64,000 bases of DNA, from NCBI RefSeq assembly GCF_050947875.1, contig NC_134573.1:46572115-46636114 (forward strand). The letters are read 5' to 3'. The DNA is from Dermacentor variabilis (taxonomy: Eukaryota; Arthropoda; Arachnida; Ixodida; Ixodidae). A program made the position numbers and the translations under genes. The first letter of the stretch is position 1; every line of letters begins with the position of its first letter. The notes below the pieces were generated by a model. That model saw only the letters and a list, made by a program, of their open reading frames with translations, was not told where the DNA came from and did no database searches. Below are positions 35,453 to 46,366 of this stretch, piece by piece.

Positions 35453-36634
35453 TGCACGGGCGTGTAAAAAGTGCCTAGTTTCAAAACAAATAAAAGTTTA
35501 TTGAGGATCACACTGTCGTCTAGGGGTGCAGACAACATTCTGTCAATCTAAATAGGGAACTAGTCCATACAATTGCTCACAAACTGGAAGTTACAAAAGA
35601 ATTAATCACAATGAAAGGGACTGCACGGGCGTGTGAAAAGTGCCTAGTTTCAAAACAAATAAAAGTTTATTGAGCATCACCCTGTCGCTTAGGGGTGCAG
35701 AAAACATTCTGTCAATCTAAATAGGGAACTAGTCCATACAATTGCTCACAAACTGGAGGTTACAAAAGAATTAATCACAATGAAAGGGACTGCACGGGCG
35801 TGTAAAAAGTGCCTAGTTTCAAAACAAATAAAAGTTTATTGAGCATCACACTGTCGTCTAGGGGTGCAGACAACATTCTGTCAATCTAAATAGGGAACTA
35901 GTCCATACAATTGCTCACAAACTGGAGGTTACAAAAGAATTAATCACAATGAAAGGGACTGCACGGGCGTGTAAAAAGTGCCTAGTTTCAAAACAAATAA
36001 AAGTTTATTGAGCATCACCCTGTCGCCTAGGGGTGCAGACAACATTCTGTCAATCTAAATAGGGAACTAGTCCATACAATTGCTCACAAACTGGAGGTTA
36101 CAAAAGAATTATTCACAATGAAAGGGACTGCACGGGCGTGTAAAAAGTGCCTAGTTTCAAAACAAATAAAAGTTTATTGAGCATCACACTGTCGTCTAGG
36201 GGTGCAGACAACATTCTGTCAATCTAAAGAGGGAACTAGTCCATACAATTGCTCACAAACTCGAGGTTACAAAAGAATTAATCACAATGAAAGGGACTGC
36301 ACGGGCGTGTAAAAAGTGCCTAGTTTCAAAACAAATAAAAGTTTATTGAGGATCACACTGTCGTCTAGGGGTGAGACAACATTCTGTCAATCTAAATAGG
36401 GAACTAGTCCATACAATTGCTCACAAACTGGAGGTTACAAAAGAATTAATCACAATGAAAGGGACTGCACGGGCGTGTAAAAATGCCTAGTTTCAAAACA
36501 AATAAAAGTTTATTGTGCATCACACTGTCGCCTAGGGGTGCAGACAACATTCTGTCAATCTAAATAGGGAACTAGTCCATACAATTGCTCACAAACTGGA
36601 GGTTACAAAAGAATTAATCACAATGAAAGGGACT
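35453..36634 (+). repeat. Seven-copy 169-bp tandem array against a splice acceptor
   Basis: Units start at 35453, 35622, 35791, 35960, 36129, 36298 and 36466. Six are 169 bp and one is 168 (a missing C near 36371). Copies differ at only a few positions. Each contains TGCACGGGCGTG(T)AAAAA, which on minus is the pyrimidine tract and AG of the 35303-35451 exon acceptor. Each also has AATAAA on both strands (CAAATAAAAGTTTATTG). The array therefore repeats the intron end immediately upstream of the exon. Confidence 0.95.
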
Positions 36635-38499
36635 AATATTAGTTGACACAATCTGTGCGGAATATGTATACAATGAATAGATGGAAAATGCGAACAACCG
36701 AACTGTACTTAATAACAAAGTTGAAATAAAAATTCTAAGATCAGGTAAATAATTGCTGAAGTTTGACTGAACTTACATAAGATATAAAAAAGCATGACAA
36801 AATATGGACATAAAAAAACAAATATTTTTCATTAGCGAATGTGTGTTACAATTGGCAAATGTAGCAAATTATATTATCATCTCTCGCGATCCCATTCAGT
36901 GTCAATTTTCGCTATAGATTTGTCAAGTCAATGTCGGTCCGAGTCACATGGTCTTGTTCACCATTCCGAAAGTAATCAATGCATAAACTTCAGCTACTCT
37001 ACGCTCCACCTTCAAAGCGCTGTAGTGTAGCAAGAATATCGCTACGGCCAACCTGTATTTCTTAGAAACATGCTTCTAGCAGGTTGTATAATTGTTTTTA
37101 TTAACACTATCGTGTAGCATGACGCATATGATATGGGAATAGCATTCTTGGCATTACCAGAACAGGTTTCGTTCCTTTTGGCTAACCTACTGCTATAATC
37201 GGCGAAGAAAATCGCAGCGCAAGTCCAGGCAACAGTTCCAGCTTGCTTTCATTTCTGAACTAAATGCCTCTCTCTATTCATTCAACTTCCCTTTACCATG
37301 GCTGACTGAACCATGTTCCACTGAATTTATAACCGAGAGTCTCCCAGCACCAGCGACATAATGTACACCGCACTACGTAGCCTCCCGGGGGACCGGAAAG
37401 AGAGCCTACATGACCTCATACATCATCTTTAGAAATCTGGCAGTCTGCTTGCCGATTGAAAGGAGTCGTTTGTAATGCCAATTCCAAAACCATAAAAGCC
37501 ACCAACATGTGTCGCCAACTTCATATTAACCTCCAGCATATTCAGAGGAAGAGAGAAGTTGGCTACAACTCGCCTAAGAGGGGGGCGGGGGAAATTCCTG
37601 AAGACACTCGACATGCTCGGCCCACACTAAACCGGTTTTCGTGTTCATCTCAACACGCAAGATATTACTGCGATAACAATTACACGGATACTCCAGGCAT
37701 ATTTCTGCCATCGGCGTCGCCGCCAAGTTCCATATAAAGTCCACGGGCGACAAAATCGTCGCCGTGCGCCATATCCTCTTATGCTCTTCGCAGCAGCTGC
37801 GGCGGCAAGACAAAAGCATGTCGCTACCTTTAGGTTTTATTGAGGGCCCTTAGGGCCGCTGTATATTGAACGCCATCTGCGATGAATACAGAGTCCGCGC
37901 TCCGCTAGTTTTCAAGGCGTAGTTTGCGTCGATGCGAGCGACTGCACGAAGGTCAATTCGCTTGCTGCTGCTGCCGCACTTCCTCACTGTAACGTTTTGA
38001 AAGCGAGTTTCCGCGGTCATCCAGTGAGATGTGTTCATGTTGGCTTGTCCGCGCGTGACACCATGCTTGTTAATTTTGTCATACTCGCGGACAATTATCT
38101 GTGGTTATGAAGGGAAAGCTACGGAGGCACAGAGCACACAATTGAGAGCGCTTCTGAAAAGAGTCCCGCGTTTTAATCCCCGTTAGTTTAGGCTGGGAAA
38201 GACAAAACGTGAACATCTTATTGGTAATTCTTAAGTAAGGCATAACACACCACTGAGTCTAGATGCTTACTTATTATGTGGCTTTTCCCTTCCGCGTCTG
38301 GGAAACTAAAAACCACTGCACGTGGAAGCCGCGTCGATTCAGCGTCTGTTCGGAACAACCAAAGGCTCCGTCAAACGCTGCCGGACTAAACACATGTGCA
38401 GCAGCCACGCGCCCGCAGGTTTCCCTTCACAGCCACAGAAAATCGTCCGCGAGTATGGTATGCCTATGTTTGCAAGTTTATACGGCCGGTAAAGCTATT
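36635..38499. other. Intron sequence; no gene seen
   Basis: AT-rich with short ORFs. The 38325-38450 piece is the second copy of the repeat at 4225-4350. A short perfect hairpin (GGGCGACAAAATCGTCGCC) lies at 37744-37762. Confidence 0.45.
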
Positions 38500-40200
38500 A
38501 TCCTTACTTCGTATAGCTGTCTACTAATTCGCTGTCGCAATTGACGCTTCGCCTTTTGGGCGAAACTATGACTTTGCCTGCTCTTCATCAGAGAAGTTAT
38601 TGCCGCCGCTCTTACATCGATAGACTCAAAAATTTGGGTTTCAGACGACGTTAAGAAAGCGTATGACACGACACCACATGCAACTGTACTGACGTCTGTG
38701 ATAAGTAGAGACATACGAAGACGATGACTGTGCTTGTGTAAGTCTTTCGCTTGAACCGAACTTTACAAATCAAAATCAGAGAAAAGATTGATGCGTCCAC
38801 AAAAAACAACGTGGGAGTCCCTCATGACGCTGTTATCTCGGCAGATTCATTGTAGCAGTGGCCTAACTTGCATCCCTTCTTCGAGCTATTGAAGGCATTG
38901 GCTTTACCAACTATGCTGACGATGTCAACATTTAGAAAATGGGTGGCTCTTTTTATCGGCAAGAAGCACTGCTGTTGGCTTCAATGTACTTTCTGATTCT
39001 TTTCAGAAGGCAGTGTTGTCGGCATCTCCGGGAGAAATGCACGCATTTAACAATAGGAAACATGAATTTTCTGCCCGAAATTTCCCCAGAATGGCTCATT
39101 GTATGCCTTTACAGCTGTAGGATTCATCCACTGACTTTGGTTAGTGTTATCGGCGCTCCCACTGGCTAAGGTGCAAAACCGACGACTTGGCTCAAGCAAG
39201 TGTCAGCATGGGGGCGTATGACGGCCTACTTGATTCGCCATGACACTACAAAGGCTCGAAGAAAAAAAGAGTCCACGCTCAAGATACTCACCGATGCGCT
39301 TCTGCCTTTAAAGTCCTCTATGAGTACCGATTCAGCTTTCTAAACCGGCGAGAGGAGACCATAGCAGAGCTAGTAAATCTGGAAGCCATTGAATAGTGAG
39401 GGGTTACTACGTTACACCAAAGCAGTGGATATTACAACAGCCCCAGATAAACGTGATCTCCGACAAAGGTGAGGTATAGGAGGCGGCGCATGATACTCCA
39501 CCAGTAAGGAACAAATGGCACGAGATCTATCCTTGTGAGACTGGGAAATAGAAATGATACTGCCGACTCTCCTCCCGATGCTTCACCTCCGTGCAACCAG
39601 CCAACGCTCATTGACCACCTACCTATAGCGAGAAACTTGGGCAGGTCACAACCTCATCTAGTAGCTGAGGTTGTGACCAAATCTAGAAGCGGGAGATGAA
39701 TTTACTTGGCATATATACATTGATGCTGCTGTCGAAAAGAAAGAAAGATCGTAGCCGTTGCGTGGGCACAGCGCAAACCATAGTGTAACTGGTAATCATA
39801 AAGTAACAGGTCACCTCATACCTCGTGAAGCGCAGCTGTAGACCATATTTTACCTCCGCTCGATGGCTGCCACTAGTAACGGTAATCTCTAAATTTTTTT
39901 TAGCCTTCAGGTTGCTGCCACTCCATCAAAACATGCTAGTAATCACTGAAACAGCACCATCTACGCCTACACGGACACTCAGGGGGCGTGGTTCGCATCG
40001 AAACTAGAATCAGTCAGAAGAATACGCCGTGCTGTAGCCCTTCTAGAAACTCGAGGTGTCTGGTTAAAACAGAGCTGAGTCCCTGGCCATCATGGTATCC
40101 CCGGAAAAGACGACGCACACAACGCCGCGATGGAGATTTCGCATAAACCCCGAGCAAGTGACGTGGAAGGGCGACACCATAAGTTTTGGCTATAACAGTG
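38500..40200 (+). pseudogene. LINE K: old reverse transcriptase/RNase H relic
   Basis: Plus-strand blocks survive in scattered frames. They are a motif-A region (VSDDVKKAYDTTPHATVLTS, about 38641-38700), a palm region (TLQIKIREKIDA and NVGVPHDAVIS, 38760-38840) and the catalytic NYADDVNI (about 38908-38931). An RNase H start (YIDAAVEK, about 39717) and its end (ESVRRIRRAVALLETRGVWL, VPGHHGIPGKDDAHNAAMEI, 40009-40145) follow. Stops and frameshifts are frequent, so this is among the oldest LINEs here. A 15-bp perfect hairpin (GGTCACAACCTCA...) interrupts it at 39634-39668. Confidence 0.7.
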
Positions 40201-40375
40201 CTTGCTCCCTGTAGGCGGAACCGCATGGCGCGATTTCAGGCGCGATTGACGCGCGGATGGTAGGACGGGCGCGTCATTTTCACGCGTGCCCAGCATGATC
40301 CGTCACGAAGTCGCGCCGCCGCGTGCTGCTGCTCGGAGTAGAAAAAAAAGAAGAACGCGTCGCGTGGCGCGTCCG

Positions 40376-40417
40376 CCAATCAGAGTTCAGATAAGTCACG
40401 TGGAATTTGGTCACGTG
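40376..40417 (+). promoter_or_regulatory. Likely promoter elements: CCAAT box and two E-boxes
   Basis: CCAATCAG lies at 40377-40384 and CACGTG at 40397-40402 and 40412-40417, about 200-240 bases before the MADF start codon. The surrounding DNA is GC-rich, as at the 28.3-kb promoter. No TATA box is clear. Confidence 0.35.
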
Positions 40418-40617
40418 GCATTTTGGTTTTTGGTTTTGCCACCAGACGGCTCTGCTCTCTGCGCAACGCATCTCTAGAGGGACCTTACGCATCTCGACGG
40501 AACCCCTCTGGCGCAATATTTTTCTCTCGGCAGAACTGGCGCGTGCGTCAAAGGTAGCACGTGCTACCGTGATTTCGTTCGCTCATCGCGTTGGTTCGCT
40601 TATCGTGTTCACCTAAA

Positions 40618-40762
40618 ATGGACAAAGCAACCTTCAACGAGGCCCTGATAACTGAAGTGGAGAAGCGTCGCGTCCTGTGGGACTTACGCGACCGCAATTA
40701 CAAGAACAAGGTCAAACGTAACCAGGCTTGGAGAGCTATAGCATATACTCTCAGCGTAGACG
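40618..40762 (+). CDS. MADF-domain first coding exon
   Basis: ATG at 40618 in a good context (CCTAAAATGGAC). The peptide shows FNEALITEVEKRRVLWDLRD, RNYKNKVKRNQAWRAIAYTL. This is the first two helices of a MADF (Adf-1-type, Myb-like) DNA-binding domain with its LW, YKN and AW.IA signature. A donor (GACG|GTATAG) follows at 40763, and the remaining helix must be on a later exon that was not found. MADF proteins are transcription or chromatin factors; some accompany Harbinger-type transposons, and that origin cannot be excluded here. Confidence 0.65.
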
Positions 40763-42764
40763 GTATAGCAGATGCCCTCATCATCCCCCTTAATAGTAGC
40801 AATCGCCTCTTCTGCTCGGCAGTAAGCGGCCGACACTATTTTCTATGTGAAGTTGTAAACAAGCAGCGGCCTCTCAGCATGCGGAAGGTGCATAGTCGCA
40901 GTTTCGCACACAATCTTGCTGCTTGATATTAAGCTTGATAAGTACACTTCGGACAAAAATGTCGCTGTCTAGATTATTTTTATTGTAGTGTTCTGTAAGT
41001 TTAAGGGCATATTATATATGCGGTAACAGAGACAATTCATGTCATTGGGAGTTATGTTGTCTGGCAAGCCGGAAAACGCGACGCCCAAGCGCCGCTCGCT
41101 TTTTTCGTGCGGGTGCTCGCGCGTCGGCGGCAACGCAGGCGTTCGCCGCGCCTCACGTTTTTCGCTCGCGGAAAACGCGCCATGCAGTCTCCCACTGACG
41201 TATAAGGCGAGAGAAACAATGGTGGAAACAGCGACAAAGCAAGCGAAAAAGTAGAGGAGGAAGTCAAAATCCGAGATTAATGGGAAAGCGCCCTGTTCGC
41301 GAAACAAGACCGGAAATAAGTCCTCGGCAGCTTTCTGTCCCAGAGTCGCATCCCGTCCTGTGCGAATTTGGATGACACACTACGTCCGTGCTTCGCCCTC
41401 AGCGTACAAGCGTGGCTTTGACACCGGTCTTGTGAGACACGATCTGAGGACCTGCGAACGACATGCGACATATAGGATAAGGTTGCCATTGTCCGCGATG
41501 CCATAGATACATATCGGCGACGGAGAACACTTGTTATGAGTGCGAAAGAAGTAGCGTGGAAAACACATTTTGTCAACGCTGCCATCACCAATACGTCCGA
41601 AAACCTATATGTAATTGGTCAACCAGACAAAGCTGCCTAACGACTAAAAGATTATCTTTGGGACCCTTGTCAACTTAATGAGATCTGAAATTAGGGCGAG
41701 TTTGTGAGGTTTCTTACTTGACTTGAAGTGCAATAAACACGGAGACAGAGCAAAGGAACACCGGAGAGGTCAAGCGATAACGCTAGCCCTCGTCCTGTCT
41801 GGTGTTCCTTTCCTCGGCCCCCTTGTATTTTTTTTTTGCCCGTCAGGTCAAGTATGCCGACTTTGCTTTCTGCGAGAGGCTAGAGGAGTACATATAAATC
41901 TCAGCCCCCCCCTACAAAGCACTACCCCCTACCCAATCCTCTCTGCATCTAGATGATAGAAGCAAGAAGGCATGATAGCCCATCCGTAGAACTTATTGAA
42001 GATATGATTTACATCTCTCTCTCTGACATATTTGCTCCCTCCTGCATAGTTCCTTCCGAAGTTTTCAGGGGGGGTGGGCGAATGCCGAAGCTACCCTCCC
42101 TCCACACACACCTAAAGTGTAATTACTAGAGTTTTTTCACCCACATCACTTGAAGTTTCTTTTGACTAGCCTCGACTTTTCACTTAAAACTTTATTTTAG
42201 CTAATAGCTTATTACATCACAGTTGACGCGGACGTGCTTGGCTTTAAATTCAAATTTTCACTTCATCTCTGCAAATCCTGACAATAGGAGGACAAGCCCC
42301 TTTGAAGCAATAGCGGCAGCTGCCATATACGTATTTTCTTTCTTTAACATCGTTTTAAATTTACACTGTAAACACTATACACAGAACATATTTAAATACA
42401 TACACAGGACATATTTCATTATATTTTTCAATGAAAAGGAAATAACCAATGAACCATTATTTGTAAAGGTGTGGATAGCTTATGCTTAGAGAATGAATAT
42501 GTTGCTGTATGTTTACCTCGCTACAAATTGCTTCGCGTGCTTTTTTGACCCTGTAAAAAAAAAGACATGTAGCCTTCAGTGACCCCTTCGGCAGAGTCCT
42601 TTATCAACAGCCTGTCAAATGCACGTGAATGATATGTGTCTCAGTATTACTTTTCTTTACAGTAAAGAATGCTAACGACTCATGAAAAAAAAAACGTTTC
42701 GAATAATTTATTACATATAATAGGGATGGAAACATCGGTTGCACGAAGAGGTCATAAATATATA
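40763..42764. other. No gene seen; one GC-rich block and one foldback
   Basis: 41060-41220 is a GC-rich block with CGCG-type repeats but no domain. 41750-41815 holds an imperfect inverted repeat (AAAGGAACACCGGAGAGG against a CTGGTGTTCCTTTCC end), of the same style as the palindrome at 56318. The rest is AT-rich. Confidence 0.4.
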
Positions 42765-43379
42765 CAGGGTGTCCCAATAAACTTTCAGTGAGATTTAAAA
42801 ACGAGCAATGCGTTACCCGAAAAAAATCTAGTGCATATTGTGCCCAGTACAGTGGAGTAGCTGCCGGTAATCTTTTTTTACTGAAATTTAATTAGGTCCT
42901 TCGAATTAATTATCTAACTCGAGATCTACTATCCTAATTATCAAAGTATTAATGATGAATTTCTAGGCACAGCCAAGGGACATCTAACTGCGGCATATTC
43001 AGTGACGTGCTAATTGTGTACAGATTTTATACAATTGATAAATAAAGCTTACGAAATATGGAGAATACCGCGTGATTGCGCTCGCAGCCGAACATAAAGC
43101 AGTGCCGTGGAACATGCTCCCTCTCAGTTAGCCAGAACGAAATAAAGGAGACAAAGAAAAAAGATCTTGATCGAACTAGTGCCTTCTCTGCCGCGCCTCG
43201 GTCGAAGTAACACGTCGCTTTTGCTGTTAATTGGGAACAAGCTGGAATAGCACTGATCTTAGCGTATACAGATGAAATGCACGGATGCTTTCTTTTGCCA
43301 CAAGACCTATCACTATAAAAGCGAATTGAAAACATCAGTGCTAATGTTTAAAGGTACGCTTTGTTTCGTCCCAGTCGCC

Positions 43380-44460
43380 ATGTTTTTCGCTAGTGAGCAC
43401 AAGGAAAAAATCATCCTTACCTTGGGAGCTGCAAGTGGCAACAAGAGGAAGGCCGCAAATATATATCAGTCATGGAAGCGTGGTGGCAGACCAAACGCAT
43501 CAACAATCATCAGAAATTATGAAAACCCGAGACAAACTGGCAGTTTCAAGAAACAGCGGCGGATGATTCCACCTTTGAGTCCTAGCCTACGCACGCATGT
43601 TCTAGCATTTATGGCCTCAAACCCTCAGGCTAGCGTGCGGGACGTGGCCGCCCAGGTACCAATTTCCAAGCCCTCAGTTTGGAGGATTGTGACAGCCTTT
43701 CACCCGTGCCACCTTAACCAGCACCAATGCATGGAAAAAAGGGACCTGCAGAATCGCCTAGATTTCTCGAATTGGGTCCAAAAAAGCCGATGAGTCACCG
43801 GACTTTTTGAGCAACGTCATGTGCACAGATGAACCCGATTTTCGCAGAAACGCCCACGTAATTTTGTATAATGCACACTATCCAAGCGACTCCAATCCAT
43901 AACGGGTACAGCGCAATTGGCTCCAGTACGTGTGGTCGTGCAATGTGTGGTGCCGATTTCACGCAGGTGCTATAATCGGTCCCATATTCTTCGATCAGAC
44001 ACTGACCGGACAGCGTTACGTGGACGAAATCCATGAAGGAGCGGTTGATGAGTTTCTCAGCTAAGTCACGCTTTCGCGTCTTCCACTTCTGCGGCATCAG
44101 CAAGACGGGGCACCCACACACAGCAGCAGCCGAGCACGAAACTGGCTGGATGCGACTTTAATTGTGCAATAGCTTGGAAGGCACGGGCCTATAAATTGGT
44201 CGGCTAGGTTACCCGACCTCTCTCCACTCGATTTCTTTCTCCGAGGTTATGTGAAAGATCGCGAATACAAGATCAAAAGGCACATAAGATTAGCTCAAGA
44301 CAAGGATAACGGATGCCTACCGTAGAATTCAAGCTTCGGTCATCAAGAAAGCCACTGAAGATTGATCAAAGGGACACAGTATTACGTAGCTGCAGAAGTA
44401 GACCTATTCGAACACGTCCTCTAGGCAGCAGCTGGTGTTCAATGGGGCTTACGAATAAGG
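43380..44460 (+). pseudogene. Mariner-type transposase remnant
   Basis: The N-terminal helix-turn-helix pair is intact to about 43785 (HKEKIILTLGAASGNKRKAA, then SVRDVAAQVPISKPSVWRI). A frameshift follows. The catalytic blocks then read NVMCTDEPDF (first Asp), RHQQDGAPTHSSSRARNWLD (second Asp) and SARLPDLSPLDFFLRGYVKD (third acidic region). Stops occur near 43900, 44063 and 44171. The enzyme would cut and paste the element at TA sites. This copy is inactive. Confidence 0.8.
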
Positions 44461-45094
44461 GCACACTGAAATCTGATGGCCTTGTTAAATTTTTTTTTTT
44501 TTGTGCAGGCATCCCGATTGCCAATTCGGCTCATGTGGATGTGGTTATTTACTTTCTTGAACGCATCGGTTTTGCCTTTTCTCACCACGTGGGTCGCTTA
44601 CCGGTCTGTTTACTTCGCTTTTATTTTACGCCATGAACCTGTTTTTGCAGTGCGTATACACTCTCATGAAAAATAGACTGCCGCTTTCATTTGGCTTTGG
44701 CACGAAGCGAATATCTGGCACGAAATATAGCGGCGCGCGCACTTTTTCGATGCGGTGTGAGCAGAGCCGGGATATTGAAATATTCTATGCCTATTCTATT
44801 GCTTTTTGCGTTTTGTGCGTGGTCAGACCGGCGCTTCGGCCGCATTATCAAGGGGCTTTTTTTAATCAACGGGATCAGTCGGCCTTGAGAGATGGATAAC
44901 AAGTGTGCCGTAGAAATGAGAGGAAGGAATTGCTGCGAAATGCAAGACCTGCTGTTGGTGCTCCTTTCGTACCATTATCATGCTAATGCACTGTCTCTTC
45001 GGCTTCGCGACAGGCAGTTCAGTTGCTTTGAATCAGCTTATTTGAGGGCGTCGCTTTATGATATGGGTGGGAGCGAAGTAACGTGGTATTTTTC

Positions 45095-45525
45095 ATATTG
45101 ACACGTGGACTTGTTTGTCGTTGTTGGGTGAGCGCTTTTCACCGTCTAACAAACGTTATCGCTCAGCGCGGGATGCACCTGCATGTATCGGATGTCTTTG
45201 AAATGTTATGGATGGTTCTATGCGCTGTCTGTTGTTACCGAGCCATGTGTAATCTGATTGGATGTATGCACAACGCGAACATGATGTAGAACTTTCTGGA
45301 AGACACACGGGCGTCAGCGATTACTCTGGATAGTTCGATGGCTCGTCTTTAAAAGCCGACGCACTTGACCGGCAGATCAGATTTCGACGATCGCCGACAG
45401 TGTCCGCGGCTAACGCTGTGCTTTAAGTGTAGCTTGTTTTTGTGGGCACAGGTTTGTCTGATAAACGTTACTTTCGTCATTCCAAGTATAGCTACTGTGT
45501 TCTTTACCGTCACTGCTACGTGACA
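45095..45525 (+). mobile_element. Gypsy LTR, third copy of the 11-12 kb family
   Basis: Collinear with the 12012-12438 LTR: CACGTG, the (A)ACAAACGTTATCGCTCAGCGCGG block, TATGCGCTGTCT, AGACACACGGG, GATTACTCTGGA, GACGATCGCCG and the CGTGACA end. A short stretch before it (45030-45095) may be internal element sequence. No second LTR is nearby. Confidence 0.65.
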
Positions 45526-45782
45526 AGATTTTGTGACGCTCCTTTGCCAGTCGGAAAAAATTGTACGCATTTAGTATGTCGCTGAAAACACCACAGTTAG
45601 ATATCATTTTGGGGTGCCTAGGAATGTTTCATTCACAATTTCATAATTTGAACAGTACTTGTCAAGTTAGATAATTAATTGCAATAAGCGAAATAAATCT
45701 CAGTAAAAAAACATATCTCGCGGCTGAGTAGCGCTACTGTTCTTTCTTTTAAGTCTTGATGCATGATAGTTGGAGAACCTTG

Positions 45783-46166
45783 TATAATTCACTCAGTAAG
45801 CGAAATGAGGACAAGCCGGATTCACTCGAAATCAGAATGAACAGCAGTCATGCGCCACAGCGCTTATACGCGGACTCACAGCCAAATTACAAAAAAAATT
45901 TTCGAGTGAAGCTACCACCAGGATCAAGGACAGATTTAACTTCGAGATTCTCTGCGTGGAGTCATTGACCCTAACGTGAGGCGGACTGAGTGTTTCCGTT
46001 TCCAGTGACGGCAAGTACGTATGTCGGGTCGATTCTAAATTTGGTGGTTCGACGCTTTGACGCACTGCCATTGTGCGCAACCATAGTGACTGCCGCCTGC
46101 GATGCCCTGAGCCAAGGGAAGCGATATGGAGGAGCTGGCTACCGATGCCGCAGACTCAAGAAGAGT
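45783..46166. other. No gene seen; left flank of LINE B
   Basis: Ends with CAAGAAGAGT (46157-46166), the candidate left target-site duplication of LINE B. Confidence 0.4.
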
Positions 46167-46366
46167 GTGAAGTGATTTTTAAAGAGAAATGGAAGAGATA
46201 AGTGCAGTGCCGTAACTGTCTCTCACAGGAGGACACCTCAACAGCACTGCACGGGGAAAGGGGTGTGGGGAGAAAAAGATGGAGATAGTGGCCGGAAGTA
46301 AAAAGGAGAGAGAGACCGGAATAGCGAAAAAGAAAATGCGACAATGTAGCAAAGCGTTTGCGGGGC

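Larger units (their letters stand above)
42765..45782 (+). mobile_element. Tc1/mariner-superfamily element with a gypsy LTR inside
   Basis: The left end is TA then CAGGGTGTCCCAATAAAC, the typical end of this superfamily. The right end at 45782 is an eroded inverse (GGAGAACCTTG then TA). A degenerate transposase lies at 43380-44460. The right half carries a gypsy-family LTR at 45095-45525. A related MITE ends at 59303 with CACCCTG then TA and the same GTGCATGATA lead-in. Confidence 0.7.

Noticed and set aside
35232..35504. 90-codon plus ORF entering the tandem array
   Set aside because: It is the reverse complement of the 35303-35451 exon and its acceptor.
35453..36634. Regular repeats as a CRISPR array
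   Set aside because: Units are tandem 169-bp copies without unique spacers, in a eukaryotic intron.
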